DNA from: Atherinomorus stipes
Taxonomy: Eukaryota; Chordata; Actinopteri; Atheriniformes; Atherinidae
Length of the DNA stretch: 64,000 bases
NCBI GenBank assembly: GCA_023101725.1
Contig: JALJCO010008708.1
Location: 310,001-374,000, forward strand
Reading direction: 5' to 3'
Part shown: piece after piece, positions 33,408 through 45,100 of the stretch
Layout: every line of letters starts with the position of its first letter
Numbering within the stretch: position 1 is the stretch's first letter
The notes under the pieces: generated by a model
The model's database searches: none
Told to the model about the DNA's origin: nothing
The model's input: the letters and a program-made list of their open reading frames with translations, nothing else
Made by a program: the position numbers and the translations under genes

Positions 33408-33886
33408 TGCTGCGTTCCATTTTCATCGGAACTGGGAAGTGGGAACTGGGGGGTGACCTCACACCCGACCAACTTGCGTTCCAGCTCACTGGTCGGAAAA
33501 CCAGTTAGCAACCTAGCAAAACAACGTGTTTGCTAAGGCTATTGTTATTAGCCGTTGTTGGCACAGCTGGTGTTGAAGTTCACATATACCACATGAAAAA
33601 TGTGAATTACACTACAGCAGCTTCCCCCCACATCTGTATAAACCAGTACTACGTGTACGATTGATTTATGCAACAAAATATAAGTAAGAAGTGTAAATAA
33701 ATGTAACATTACAGAAGCTTCTAAAACTGCTAACACAGGGCGCGGCCATCTTTAAATCTGAACTCGGAGCTGCGAGAGTTGTCCGACTTTCCGAGTGGGA
33801 AATCTGACTTCAGGGGGGCGCTCCAGTTGAAACTTCCTACTCGGAACTGGGAATTTCCGACTTCCGAGTTGAAATGGAACGCAGCA
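33408..33886. mobile_element. PIF/Harbinger-like MITE, complete
   Basis: Termini TGCTGCGTTCCATTT and AAATGGAACGCAGCA, flanked by TAA on both sides (33405-33407, 33887-33889). It is 479 bp, closely similar to 21327-21801 but in the opposite orientation, and has no transposase. Confidence 0.9.
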
Positions 33887-33889
33887 TAA

Positions 33890-35130
33890 GAAGCTAACCA
33901 AACACTGTTAGCTTCTGTAGCTACATTAGCAGCTTGTCCGCTCGTCTATCACCGTTTACTGGTCTCTGACACAAAAGATAATAAGTTACACAAGCAGCAA
34001 CACTTACCGACTGCACATCCTCACTGAGAAATATAATCCACTGGTGTCTGGTAAAGCCGTCCGTCCTGTTACACTGAAAACTGATGAATTTCTGCCGAGG
34101 CAACTCAGCATGGCTATCGCCAGCGTCCTTTCTGACAAAGCTGGTCTACTCTGTGGCAGGTAATCAGCTGCCTTCAGGTGGTGCTAAAGACGCTAGCTTA
34201 GCAGCTCGCTCGCAGCCTCTCTAGTTCACGTCATAACAGCTGATCATAACGACTCCATGGCAGGTAATCAGCTGCTTTTAGGTGGTGCTAAAGAGGCTAG
34301 CTTAGCAGCTAGCAGCCTCTTTCGTTCACGTCATTCGGAGAAAGAAATTCAAACCGCGTACTGTGGAGAGCGCGTGCTTGTGGCCGATTCTGGTGAGAAG
34401 AGAGCGCCCGCACTCAAAGACCAAGTTACTTTCACTTTCTGGAGTTTCTGGCACGTAATAACTGAGTTCCTGTTCCAATACACATGTTTTAACGTGAAAA
34501 AGTGGGATTTCCGGGTGAAAAAAGTAGTTTTTGTCTGTTTTGCCTGGTTTATAGGAGGTTTATCGTCCATTTATTGTTACCGAGGTAAACTGCTCAATAT
34601 ATCGTGATATTTGGTTTTGGCCATTATCGTCCAGCCCTAAGACATGATACCACCATGAAACTGTGATATTTTAGCTCAAAGTTATCATAGCATCAGAATT
34701 TCATCCTGGCACATGCCTATTCGAAAGCACAGCGTTAGTTTATTTAAGTTTCTTACAGATCCAGACTTTTATTTTGAAGAGGATAAAGCAGCAGGTCGGA
34801 CTTACTGGTTTCCAGCGGGACCTTTCTGCTTGTCTCTCCTGTCTGCAGCTTCTCTTTACTGGAGCTTTATCCACCAACGTGCTGAGACTTCTAGCATGGA
34901 ACTGCAGCCATGTCCTCTGGAATATTCTTTTTCATCCATTGCTGCTTCATCATATCTGTCATGCAGCTGCTGCTCGGTTATAACAGGACGTCTCCGGTCA
35001 TCGGAGTCGTCCTCTAGCTGCTTCCAAAGATGCATCCTTCCCTCCATCCTCATCCTTAGAAGCAACAACTATTTAAAACTCTACTGGAACAATGGAAGTT
35101 GTTATCTTCTCATATTTTAAAAAAGTATTT
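33890..35130. other. Intergenic with a 104-bp tandem duplication and a MITE end
   Basis: The sequence starting GGCAGGTAATCAGCTG occurs at 34155 and 34259, a direct duplication of about 104 bp. A terminus ATTATCGTCCAGCCCTA near 34637 is the end of a hAT-type MITE. A 135-codon frame at 34713-35120 has no recognisable product. Confidence 0.4.
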
Positions 35131-35150
35131 ACCGCGGTTAGCCGTGAGCT

Positions 35151-36320
35151 AACTCATTAGCTGGTTAGCCGCGAGTTAATAGAGGGAATGAGTGCCTCTC
35201 CTCTGTCACGCCTGACTATTAGGGCTTGGAAAAAATATCGATACACTGAAAAATTGTGATATTTTTCATCTGCTGATGTATTTATATTCAAAAACACGGT
35301 ATCATTCTATTTTACTAACAAAGTCTCGCGAGATGTTGTTCCGTTACGAAATCTCACGGGTTTTAGCGAAATCTCATGAGATTTTATCGTTCTCTTACAA
35401 AATCTCGCTAGATTTTGTGGATAAACTAGATCAATATGAAATCTGCATATAAAAATTTTGCGATATTTCAGTGTATCGATTTTTTTACAGCCCTACTGAC
35501 TGTAGCTGCGTCTCATGTTGCATCTGCACGCTAACTCATTAGCTGGTTAGCCGTGAGCTAATGGAGAGAATGAGTGCCTCTCCTCTGTCACGCCTGACTA
35601 TTAGGGCTTGGAAAAAATATCGATACACTGAAAAATTGTGATATTTTCCTCTGCTGATATCATTTGTATTCAAAAACGTGGTATCATTCTACTTTACTAA
35701 CAAAGTCTCGCGAGATGTCGTTCCGTTACAAAATCTCACGGGTTTTAGCGAAATCTCATGAGATTTTATCGTTCTCTTACAAAATCTCGCTAGATTTTGT
35801 GGGTAAACTAGATCAGTATTGCGTTTTTAAATATCAATATGAAATCTGCATATAAAAATTTTGCAGTATTTCAGTGTATCGATTTTTTTACAGCCCTACT
35901 GACTGTAGCTGCGTCTCATGTTGCATCTGCACGCTAACTCATTAGCTGGTTAGCCGTGAGCTAATGGTGGGAATAAGTGCCTCTCCTCTGTCACGCCTGA
36001 CTATTAGGGCTTGGAAAAAATATCGATACACTGAAAAATTGTGATATTTTCATCTGCTGATATCATATTTGTATTCAAAAACGCGGTATCATTCTATTTT
36101 ACTAACAAAGTCTTGCGAGATGTCGTCGTTCCGTTACAAAATCTCACGGGTTTTAGCGAAATCTCATGAGATTTTATCGTTCTCTTACAAAATCTTGCTA
36201 GATTTTGTGGATAAACTAGATCAATATGAAATCTGCATATAAAAATTTTGCGATATTTCAGTGTATCGATTATTTTACAGCCCTACTGACTGTAGCTGCG
36301 TCCCATGTTGCATCTGCACA
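35151..36320. repeat. Three tandem copies of a 0.4-kb unit, each carrying a MITE
   Basis: AACTCATTAG followed by CTGGTTAGCC starts at 35151, 35533 and 35936, giving periods of 382 and 403 bp. Each unit contains a TAGGGCTTGGAAAAAATATC ... CAGCCCTA element flanked by ctgactat and ctgactgt. The MITE must have inserted before the block was triplicated. Confidence 0.85.
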
Positions 36321-37390
36321 CTAGTGCGGATTCGTCGGTTGTATACGTCGCAGCGGCGCGTCCTGTCCCGTTTCAAAAACGTCTGAAGGATCCTCCGAAT
36401 CCACCCTACAAGCCCGCACTCCGTTTTTCCTGAAACGACGATACGTCGCATGTGCCCTTTGTCCCAGAATTCATTGCACACAAGATTTTTTTGAAACTTT
36501 ATTTACATAAGCAGAATGTACAAACTCTTGTGAGGGGAGTAAGGAGTTTTATACAATACTGCAGGGTTATTTCAAGAACAAACGCACTGAAAGGTTTGAA
36601 CCAATAAACATACAAAGGAGTTTTTAATAAAATAAAGGAAAATATGATAGGTGTTGTCTTAGAGAGTAAATCCTGCTGGAGGACAGGCCATTTTAGCTGA
36701 AGCACCCCCCATTTGAATCCCAGCACCCCTAAAATTTTTATTCAAATACAGTCGCCTTTAGAATAATTCATACCCCCAATTCAAGACGAGGCTAAATTCA
36801 CAATATAATTCAAACAACAGAAAACTAAAGAAACTAATAATAAATAAAAATTTACAAAATTATAATTTATTGAAAAAAGATGTTGCTTTTAAATTGTGTA
36901 AAATGTAATCGCACTATTTCAAAAAGCAGTTGTAACTACTTTATTAGATAAAGTACCTCATATTCCCAATATGTAACTGCACCAAAAGATAAAGTGAATC
37001 TTTGATTAATAAGATTTATTTACCCTTACAGATGTAAATGGATTGAGCCATGGTTGTTAACTAGTATTGCCTCAGGTACATCAAGTTTTATCATTTAGTT
37101 CAGTAAACCAAATAATTTACCTCAAATTAAAGCAGATTATAAGTGGAAATTATTTCCATATTTTCATAAAGTTCACTTAACTTTTTTTTCAGTGTAACAT
37201 GCTGTTAAAACAAGATGATTTACAAACATTTCCAACAAAAAAGATTATTTTATTGAAAAGAAGTCACATGTTCAACACGCAGTTTGTTTCTTTAATTGCA
37301 TGTAACTTAATTTATTTTACTAAACTTTTGGGAGCTGCCAGTTAACCAGTAACTACAGTAAACTAATATTTACAAGCAGATGTTGAGATA
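36321..37390. other. Intergenic with a Tc1-like end
   Basis: From about 36747 the sequence CAGTCGCCTTTAGAATAATTC is the end of the Tc1-like family seen at 25681-26213, followed by about 150 bp of related interior. Nothing else is recognised. Confidence 0.4.
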
Positions 37391-37394
37391 TCTA

Positions 37395-38150
37395 AAAATC
37401 TATTCATAAATTCTATTTGACTTCAATAAAAATGCACAAGATTTCAAAGGATATCTCCCCAAAATGTCCAAGATGTAAAAGGTCAGATGGAACAATTTTA
37501 CATATGTTTTGGGAATGTGATCTTTTAATAAGTTTCTGGAAATCAATTCATTCCTTTACACAGGCAGTTCTGGAAAGTAATTTTGAGATTCGCCCCAGTT
37601 TTGTATTTATTAGTCTTCGACTAGACCGGAAGAAATGCAGGATATTAGTTATGATTACATATTTTGCTAAAAACATGTATACTTTTACTTTGGAAAGATG
37701 ACTCTCCTCCAACTTTTAAGTTTTTTTTGGGATCAGATGTCAGTGTTTTTACCTTTGGAAAAATTAACTTTGGAAAAACATAACCGTGGTCATATCTTTT
37801 ATTCTGGTCTCCATTATTCTTAAAACTGGAGAACCCTTCTGAGATTAATGATTTTCTTTAAATTAGAATTTGTATGTTATATGGGTTAATTGACTTTAAT
37901 AAGCATGCATTATGTGCAAATACTGTATGGAAAAACAAGTCTGTGCTGTGTGTACATATGCATGTATGTATATGTGTGTGGATACATATAGGAGATGTAT
38001 GCATATATGTGTATACTTAGAGAAAGCTTATGTATGCTATTATTGCTGCTATTTTTTATGTATGTATTTATGTATTTATTATTTATGCATTTAATTTTCA
38101 CTATTAGTACTATTATAATAATTATTATTACTTTAATTATTTGTTTTTGT
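37395..38150 (+). pseudogene. L1-type LINE fragment (C-terminal end of ORF2)
   Basis: The frame at 37417-37701 contains a CPRC ... LHMFWEC arrangement (a CX2C ... HX4C zinc-binding motif) followed by an F-W pair, the usual region after the reverse transcriptase in fish L1 ORF2 proteins. It is truncated on both sides and frameshifted after 37701. The 3' part is TATG/ATTT-rich. Confidence 0.65.
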
Positions 38151-38174
38151 TTCCCTTATAGTTTGGTACCCCTT

Positions 38175-38510
38175 GGGAGTGAGTTTGGGTGTGTGTGTGT
38201 GGACGTGTAATTGCAACATTGTGGGGACTGTGTTCTGGATTTTTACTATCACTGTGGGGACGTCTTGCCCTCGTGGGGACATTTTCCCGGTCCCCATGGG
38301 GATGAACCCCGATTTGAGGGTCAAGATTAGGTTTTAGAGATTAAGTTCCAATTAGGTTTAGGTTAGGATTAGGACAAGGGTTAGGTTTAGGCAATCAGTT
38401 ATGGGTGTTAGGTTTAGGGTTAGGGGCTAGGGTATGCATTATGTCAATGGAAAGACCCCATGAGGAATGAAAAAAACATGTGGGTGTGTGTGTGTGGGGG
38501 GGGTGCAATA
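38175..38510. repeat. GTGGGGAC dispersed repeat with telomere-like words
   Basis: Contains GTGGGGAC/TCCCCAT words and then a run of TTAGGTTTAGG and GTTAGGG variants at about 38330-38440, ending in GTGTGTGTG and a G run. The telomere-like words are irregular, so this is a dispersed repeat and not a fresh interstitial telomere. Confidence 0.65.
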
Positions 38511-38856
38511 TGGGTAAAATGGTAATTGAAATTGTATAATATGTTATATCAATGTGGACATTCACTATTATAAAACCATTGTAAAATGTATAAATGAAAT
38601 AAAAAGACGGGAGGGGTGTCTGTGGGAGGATGTTGGCCGATGGTCTGTATAGACCCGGTACGACGGCATTTCTCCTACAGCACCCCCTCGGAAAAAAAAA
38701 AAAAAAAAAAAGATGACCGTTAGGAAATGACTAAATCTGTTCTTTAGGGAGACGTTTGTTTGTACTGAACCTTTTCATCACTATGTTTCTGTTATAATAT
38801 GAAGTGGTTATAATCAGTAATGAATGTGATTTATGGGGGGGGGGGGGGGGCATGCA
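38511..38856 (-). other. sting1 3' flank, presumptive 3'UTR
   Basis: Immediately after the sting1 stop codon the transcript would read into a run of 16 C (38850-38835). A run of about 19 A lies at about 38694-38712 on the plus strand. I see no canonical AATAAA in this interval on the minus strand, so the transcript end is undetermined. Confidence 0.45.
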
Positions 38857-39122
38857 TTATGTTTTTCTGTAGAAGGGCTCGGTGTTCTCCGTGGGCTCCC
38901 TGAGAGGCTGCGGTCTCTCCAGTTCTCTGCTGAACATGAGCGTGGGCTCCCGGCTCATCGGCTCTGCACGGTGCCACTCATCGTCTCCGGGGGGGGCGCT
39001 CGGGAATTCCTGCTCCGTGTCTTGGCTGGGAGGCGGGGCGAGACAGAACTCCTCCCTCTCCTGCTGCTCCAGGTGTCTCAGGATGGTCTTGGACAGGAAA
39101 TGAGGGTCGTCCTTGCGCTCGT
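38857..39122 (-). CDS. sting1: sting1 coding exon 6 (end of ligand domain and C-terminal tail)
   Basis: 266 nt from a TTTCCTCCTCTAG acceptor to TAA. Encodes residues 320-406, including the [12 protein letters not shown] helix (human LRHLRQEEKEE) and the signalling tail. Confidence 0.93.
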
Positions 39123-42100
39123 CTAGAGGAGGAAACCGCATCTGTGTTAGCGCTCGAACTACGAACTACAAACTACGAACTACGAACTACAATCTACGAA
39201 CTACGAACTACAAACTACAAACTACGAACTACGAACTACAAACTACGAACTACGAACTACGAACTACGAACTACGAACTACAATCTACGAACTACAAACT
39301 ACAAACTACAAACTACAAACTACGAACCACGAACTACGAACTACGAACTACAAACTACAAACTACGAACTACGAACTACAAACTACGAACTACAAACTAC
39401 AAACTACGAACTACAAACTACAAACTACGAACCACGAACTACGAACTACGAACTACAAACTACGAACTACGAACTACAAACTACAAACTACGAACCACGA
39501 ACTACGAACTACGAACTACAAACTACAAACTACGAACTACGAACTACAAACTACGAACTACAAACTGCGAACTACGAACTACGAACTACGAACTACGAAC
39601 TACAAACTACGAACTACGAACTACGAACTACGAACTACAAACTACGAACTACGAACTACAAACTACAAACTACGAACTACGAACTACGAACTACAAACTA
39701 CGAACTACGAACTACGAACTACAAACTACAAACTACAAACTACAAACTACAAACTACGAACTACGAACTACAGTTTAATAAAATCATGGAAAACAGATGA
39801 GCCTGCATGTTTATTTTAACAGGGACCTCGAAAATAGAGGTTCCAATTTATACCTAAAAGGGTCCAAAGCTTGTTGTGGGGGGGGGGGGGGGGGGGTTCG
39901 TTTCTGAAAGACATTTCTGTACCTTCATGGTTCATTTTTGTACCTTATCAAGCTGTATGAGTTAATAAAGTACAATTAAACCAATTAAAGATGATGAATA
40001 AAAGTCAATAAAATAGAGATTATGACAACAATCAAAGATGCTAATAATAAATGAATAATTATTATAGAAATATTAGGACAAACACATATATAATTATACA
40101 TATAATTATTACTATGATTACTATGAAAATCATGATATAATAACTACAATTATACTACTGTTTAGAAGTACTGCTATTTATAGTTATTGTTTAAGCTACA
40201 CACATTTTTTTCAATGCTGCAGGTACCCTTAGGGTTGGAATGGTACAAATGTGTACTTTATATTACTTTGGACCCTTTTTCATAGTATATAGTAGGGCTG
40301 GACAATTAATTGAATTTTAATCATGATTTCAATTTTGTCTTTTCACAATCGTAAAAACACTGTAATCGAAGAAAAACAATTAATCCTGAATTGAACAGAC
40401 TGGTGGAGTTATAGGAAGCAAACTGCAGTGAGTTTAGAACAGGAATGCATGTAGACTTAGTATTCATTTTTATTGCTTTTATTATTTTGAATAATATTCT
40501 TATTTTACTCCTTTAATTGTTTCTAATTTATTTTCGTTTTTATTTTTTTTAAGTTATATTTGAAGTTAAGTTATGTGGTTCAATAAACACTTTATAAAAT
40601 CAGTGAACAATCGTGTATATTAATCGTGATTTCAATATCAGTCAAAATAATCGTGATCATAATTTTTTCCATAATCGTCCAGCCCGAGTATATAGGTACA
40701 CTTCCGGCCTCATAAAGACCAATATTGTACTTTTGAGAGTACATTTGTAAAAAATATACCTACAGGTACAGAAATGTTCCTGTCTCATACCTCTGTTTCT
40801 GAGTGTGTACTTGAGTAAAAATAAAAGTACCTTACTGGAAAATTATTCAAGTAAAAGTGAAAGTCGTCCGCTAGAATATTACTTGAGTAAAAGTAAAAAA
40901 AAGTAGCTGGTATTTACTGTACTTAAGTATCAAAAGTAAAAAGTACTGTTAATAAAACCCACTCAGAAATTTGAGCTTCACATTTTTTTTATTCCTTTTT
41001 AATTTAGTTTTTAAGTTTTAAGCAAATCGTAAATGAGCGTCAGTACCTCCTCCCATAAACCATGTACAAAAATACGTAGCGTAACACGTACGTAACACTG
41101 CAGCAACGTCTACTGTGCTGCGTTTGTCGTCTACAGTGTAAATGTTCTGTATCCGTGTTTCATGTTCTGTAATTAAAAAGAAAACTGCACTCGGAGGCCA
41201 GGAAACATCGAATCGCTCGTTAAACACGTCGTTTAGCCTCACAGGGATTCTGAAGAGCATTTATGGAGGTGAAAAAGTTACTGAGTTCTGATTTAAACGG
41301 GTCGTAAAGCATGACGGCATCGGTACGCGCAGGACCCGAGCACATCTGCTACCTACCCTTACCAAAAAAAAGTAATCCTTGGGAAGTACATGTCATTAAG
41401 TTTGACATAAGGCCTCATTTACAAGTGAGCCAGAATACTACTGATCACTGAAGACGGTTTCAGCATACTTCATCCCGTTATTGCTAGTTCAAGTGGTCAA
41501 AAGTATGCTTTTAAGCTAGCTGAAAGTCAATCTTCTGGTACACTGCGAGTGTCCTGTCATTAAAACTCAAGCTTATTTTGGCAGTACACTTTAGAAGTAT
41601 ACGAGAAAGAATCAGCTTAGGCCTATCTGTGTAAATGTCCGTGTTAAACTAGTTTACTCGTGTGTTAAAAAAGTAAAACTAGCCTTTTATTGACAAATTC
41701 AGCATTTACATATTGAGGAACTAGTTTCTTACCAGCTTACTACCTTTGCAGTGTATTCTGTACTAAAACTTCAAGCTGACTTTTACTGTTTGAGAAAAAA
41801 ATATACTGAAAGTATACTTCTAGGTATGCTTGTTAGTTTACTGCGTATTAAAACTTTAAGCTTTCTTTTACTTCTTACAAAGTACACTTTTGTATACTTG
41901 TACTTAAACTTCAAGCTTACTTTTACAAAGTACAAAATATACTGAAAGTATACTTCTAGGTATACTGTTAGTTTACTCTGTACTAAAACTTTAAGCTTAG
42001 TTTTACTCTTACAAAGTACACTTTTGTATACTTGTACTTAAACTTCAAGCTTACTTTTACGAAGTACACTTTTAAGTATACTAAAAGTAATACTTCTAGG

Positions 42101-45100
42101 TATACTATTAGTTTACTCGTACTAAAACTTTAAGCTTAGTTTTACTCTTACAAAGTACACTTTTAAGTATACTAAAAGTAATCTTCTAGGTATACTATTA
42201 GTGTACTTGTACTAAAACTTCAAGCTCACTTTTACTTTTAGAAAGTAAAATATACTGAAAGTATACTTTTAGGTATACTGTTAGTTTACGCGTACTAAAA
42301 CTTTAAGCTTATTTTTACTCTTACAAAGTACACTTTTGTATACTTGTACTTAAACTTCAAGCTTACTTTTACAAAGTACACTTTAAAGTATACTGAAAGT
42401 ATACTTCTAGGTATACTGTTAGTTTACTCGTACTAAAACTTTAAGCTTAGTTTTACTCTTAAAAGTCACTTTTGTATACTTGTACTTAAACTTCAAGCTT
42501 ACTTTTACAAAGTACACTTTAAAGTATACTTAAAAGTATACTTCTAGGTATACTGTTAGTTTACTCGTACTAAAACTTTAAGCTTAGTTTTACTCTTACA
42601 AAGTACACTTTTGTATACTTGTACTTAAACTTCAAGCTTACTTTTACAAAGTACACTTTTAAGTATACTAAAAGTAATCTTCTAGGTATACTGTTAGTTT
42701 ACTTGTACTAAAACTTTAAGCTTACTTTTACTCTTACAAAGTACACTTTTAAGTATACTAAAAGTAATCTTCCAAGTATACTATTAGTGTACTTGTACTA
42801 AAACTTCAAGCTCACTTTTACTTTTAGAAAGTAAAATATACTGAAAATATACTTTTAGGTATACTGTTAGTTTACGCGTACTAAAACTTTAAGCTTATTT
42901 TTACTCTTACAAAGTACACTTTTGTATACTTGTACTTAAACTTCAAGCAAAAAAAAAAAAAAAAAATTAGAAAATATAAAAAATTTTACTTTTACAAAGT
43001 ACACTTTTAAGTATACTGAAAGTATACTTCTAGGTATACTGTTAGTTTACTCGTACTAAAACTTTAAGCTTAGTTTTACTCTTACAAAGTACACTTTTAA
43101 GTATACTAAAAGTAATCTTCTAGGTATACTATTAGTGTACTTGTACTAAAACTTCAAGCTCACTTTTACTTTTAGAAAGTAAAATATACTGAAAATATAC
43201 TTTTAGGTATACTGTTAGTTTACGCGTACTAAAACTTTAAGCTTACTTTTACTCTTACAAAGTACACTTTTGTATACTTGTACTTAAACTTCAAGCTTAC
43301 TTTTACAAAGTACACTTTTAAGTATACTGAAAGTAATACTTCCAGGTATACTGTTAGTTTACTCGTACTAAAACTTTAAGCTTAGTTTTACTCTTACAAA
43401 GTACACTTTTAAGTATACTAAAAGTAATCTTCTAGGTATACTATTAGTGTACTTGTACTAAAACTTCAAGCTCACTTTTACTTTTAGAAAGTAAAATATA
43501 CTGAAAATATACTTTTAGGTATACTGTTAGTTTACGCGTACTAAAACTTTAAGCTTACTTTTACTCTTACAAAGTACACTTTTGTATACTTGTACTTAAA
43601 CTTCAAGCTTACTTTTACAAAGTACACTTTTAAGTATACTGAAAGTATACTTCGAGGTATACTGTTAGTTTACTCGTACTAAAACTTTAAGCTTAGTTTT
43701 ACTCTTACAAAGTACACTTTTAGGTATACTAAAAGTAATCTTCTAGGTATACTATTAGTGTACTTGTACTAAAACTTCAAGCTCACTTTTACTTTTAGAA
43801 AGTAAAATATACTGAAAGTATACTTTTAGGTATACTGTTAGTTTACTCGTACTAAAACTTTAAGCTTACTTTTACTCTTACAAAGTACACTTTTGTATAC
43901 TTGTACTTAAACTTCAAGCTTACTTTTACAAAGTACACTTTAAAGTATACTGAAAGTATACTTCTAGGTATACTGTTAGTTTACTCATACTAAAACTTTA
44001 AGCTTACTTTTACTCTTACAAAGTACACTTTTGTATACTTGTACTTAAACTTCAAGCTTACTTTTACAAAGTACACTTTAAAGTATACTGAAAGTATACT
44101 TCGAGGTATACTGTTAGTTTACTCGTACTAAAACTTTAAGCTTACTTTTACTCTTACAAAGTACACTTTTAAGTATACTAAAAGTAATCTTCTAGGTATA
44201 CTATTAGTGTACTTGTACTAAAACTTCAAGCTCACTTTTACTTTTAGAAAGTAAAATATACTGAAAATATACTTTTAGGTATACTGTTAGTTTACGCGTA
44301 CTAAAACTTTAAGCTTACTTTTACTCTTACAAAGTACACTTTTGTATACTTGTACTTAAACTTCAAGCTTACTTTTACAAAGTACACTTTAAAGTATACT
44401 GAAAGTATACTTCTAGGTATACTGTTAGTTTACTCGTACTAAACTTTAGCTTAGTTTTACTTTAAAGTAACTTTTAGTTACTAAAAGTAATCTTCTAGGA
44501 TTATTAGTGTCTTGTACTAAAACTTCAAGCTCACTTTTACTTTTAGAAAGTAAAATATACTGAAAATATACTTTTAGGTATACTGTTAGTTTACGCGTAC
44601 TAAAACTTTAAGCTTACTTTTACTCTTACAAAGTACACTTTTGTATACTTGTACTTAAACTTCAAGCTTACTTTTACAAAGTACACTTTAAAGTATACTG
44701 AAAGTATACTTCTAGGTATACTGTTAGTTTACTCGTACTAAAACTTTAAGCTTAGTTTTTACTCTTACAAAGTACACTTTTAAGTATACTAAAAGTAATC
44801 TTCTAGGTATACTATTAGTGTACTTGTACTAAAACTTCAAGCTTACTTTTACTTTTAGAAAGTAAAATATACTGAAAGTATACTTTTAGGTATACTGTTA
44901 GTTTACGCGTACTAAAACTTTAAGCTTACTTTTACTCTTACAAAGTACACTTTTGTATACTTGTACTTAAACTTCAAGCTTACTTTTACAAAGTACACTT
45001 TTAAGTATACTGAAAGTATACTTCCAGGTATACTGTTAGTTTACTCGTACTAAAACTTTAAGCTTAGTTTTACTCTTACAAAGTACACTTTTAAGTATAC

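Noticed and set aside
38833..39126. Plus-strand frame of 97 codons opposite the last STING exon
   Set aside because: It is antisense to sting1 exon 6, whose minus-strand product aligns with the known STING tail.
39113..39800. Two overlapping plus-strand frames of about 220 codons with a TTNYELR repeat
   Set aside because: They are the translated 7-bp array (39155-39771); the unit has no stop, so every frame is open.
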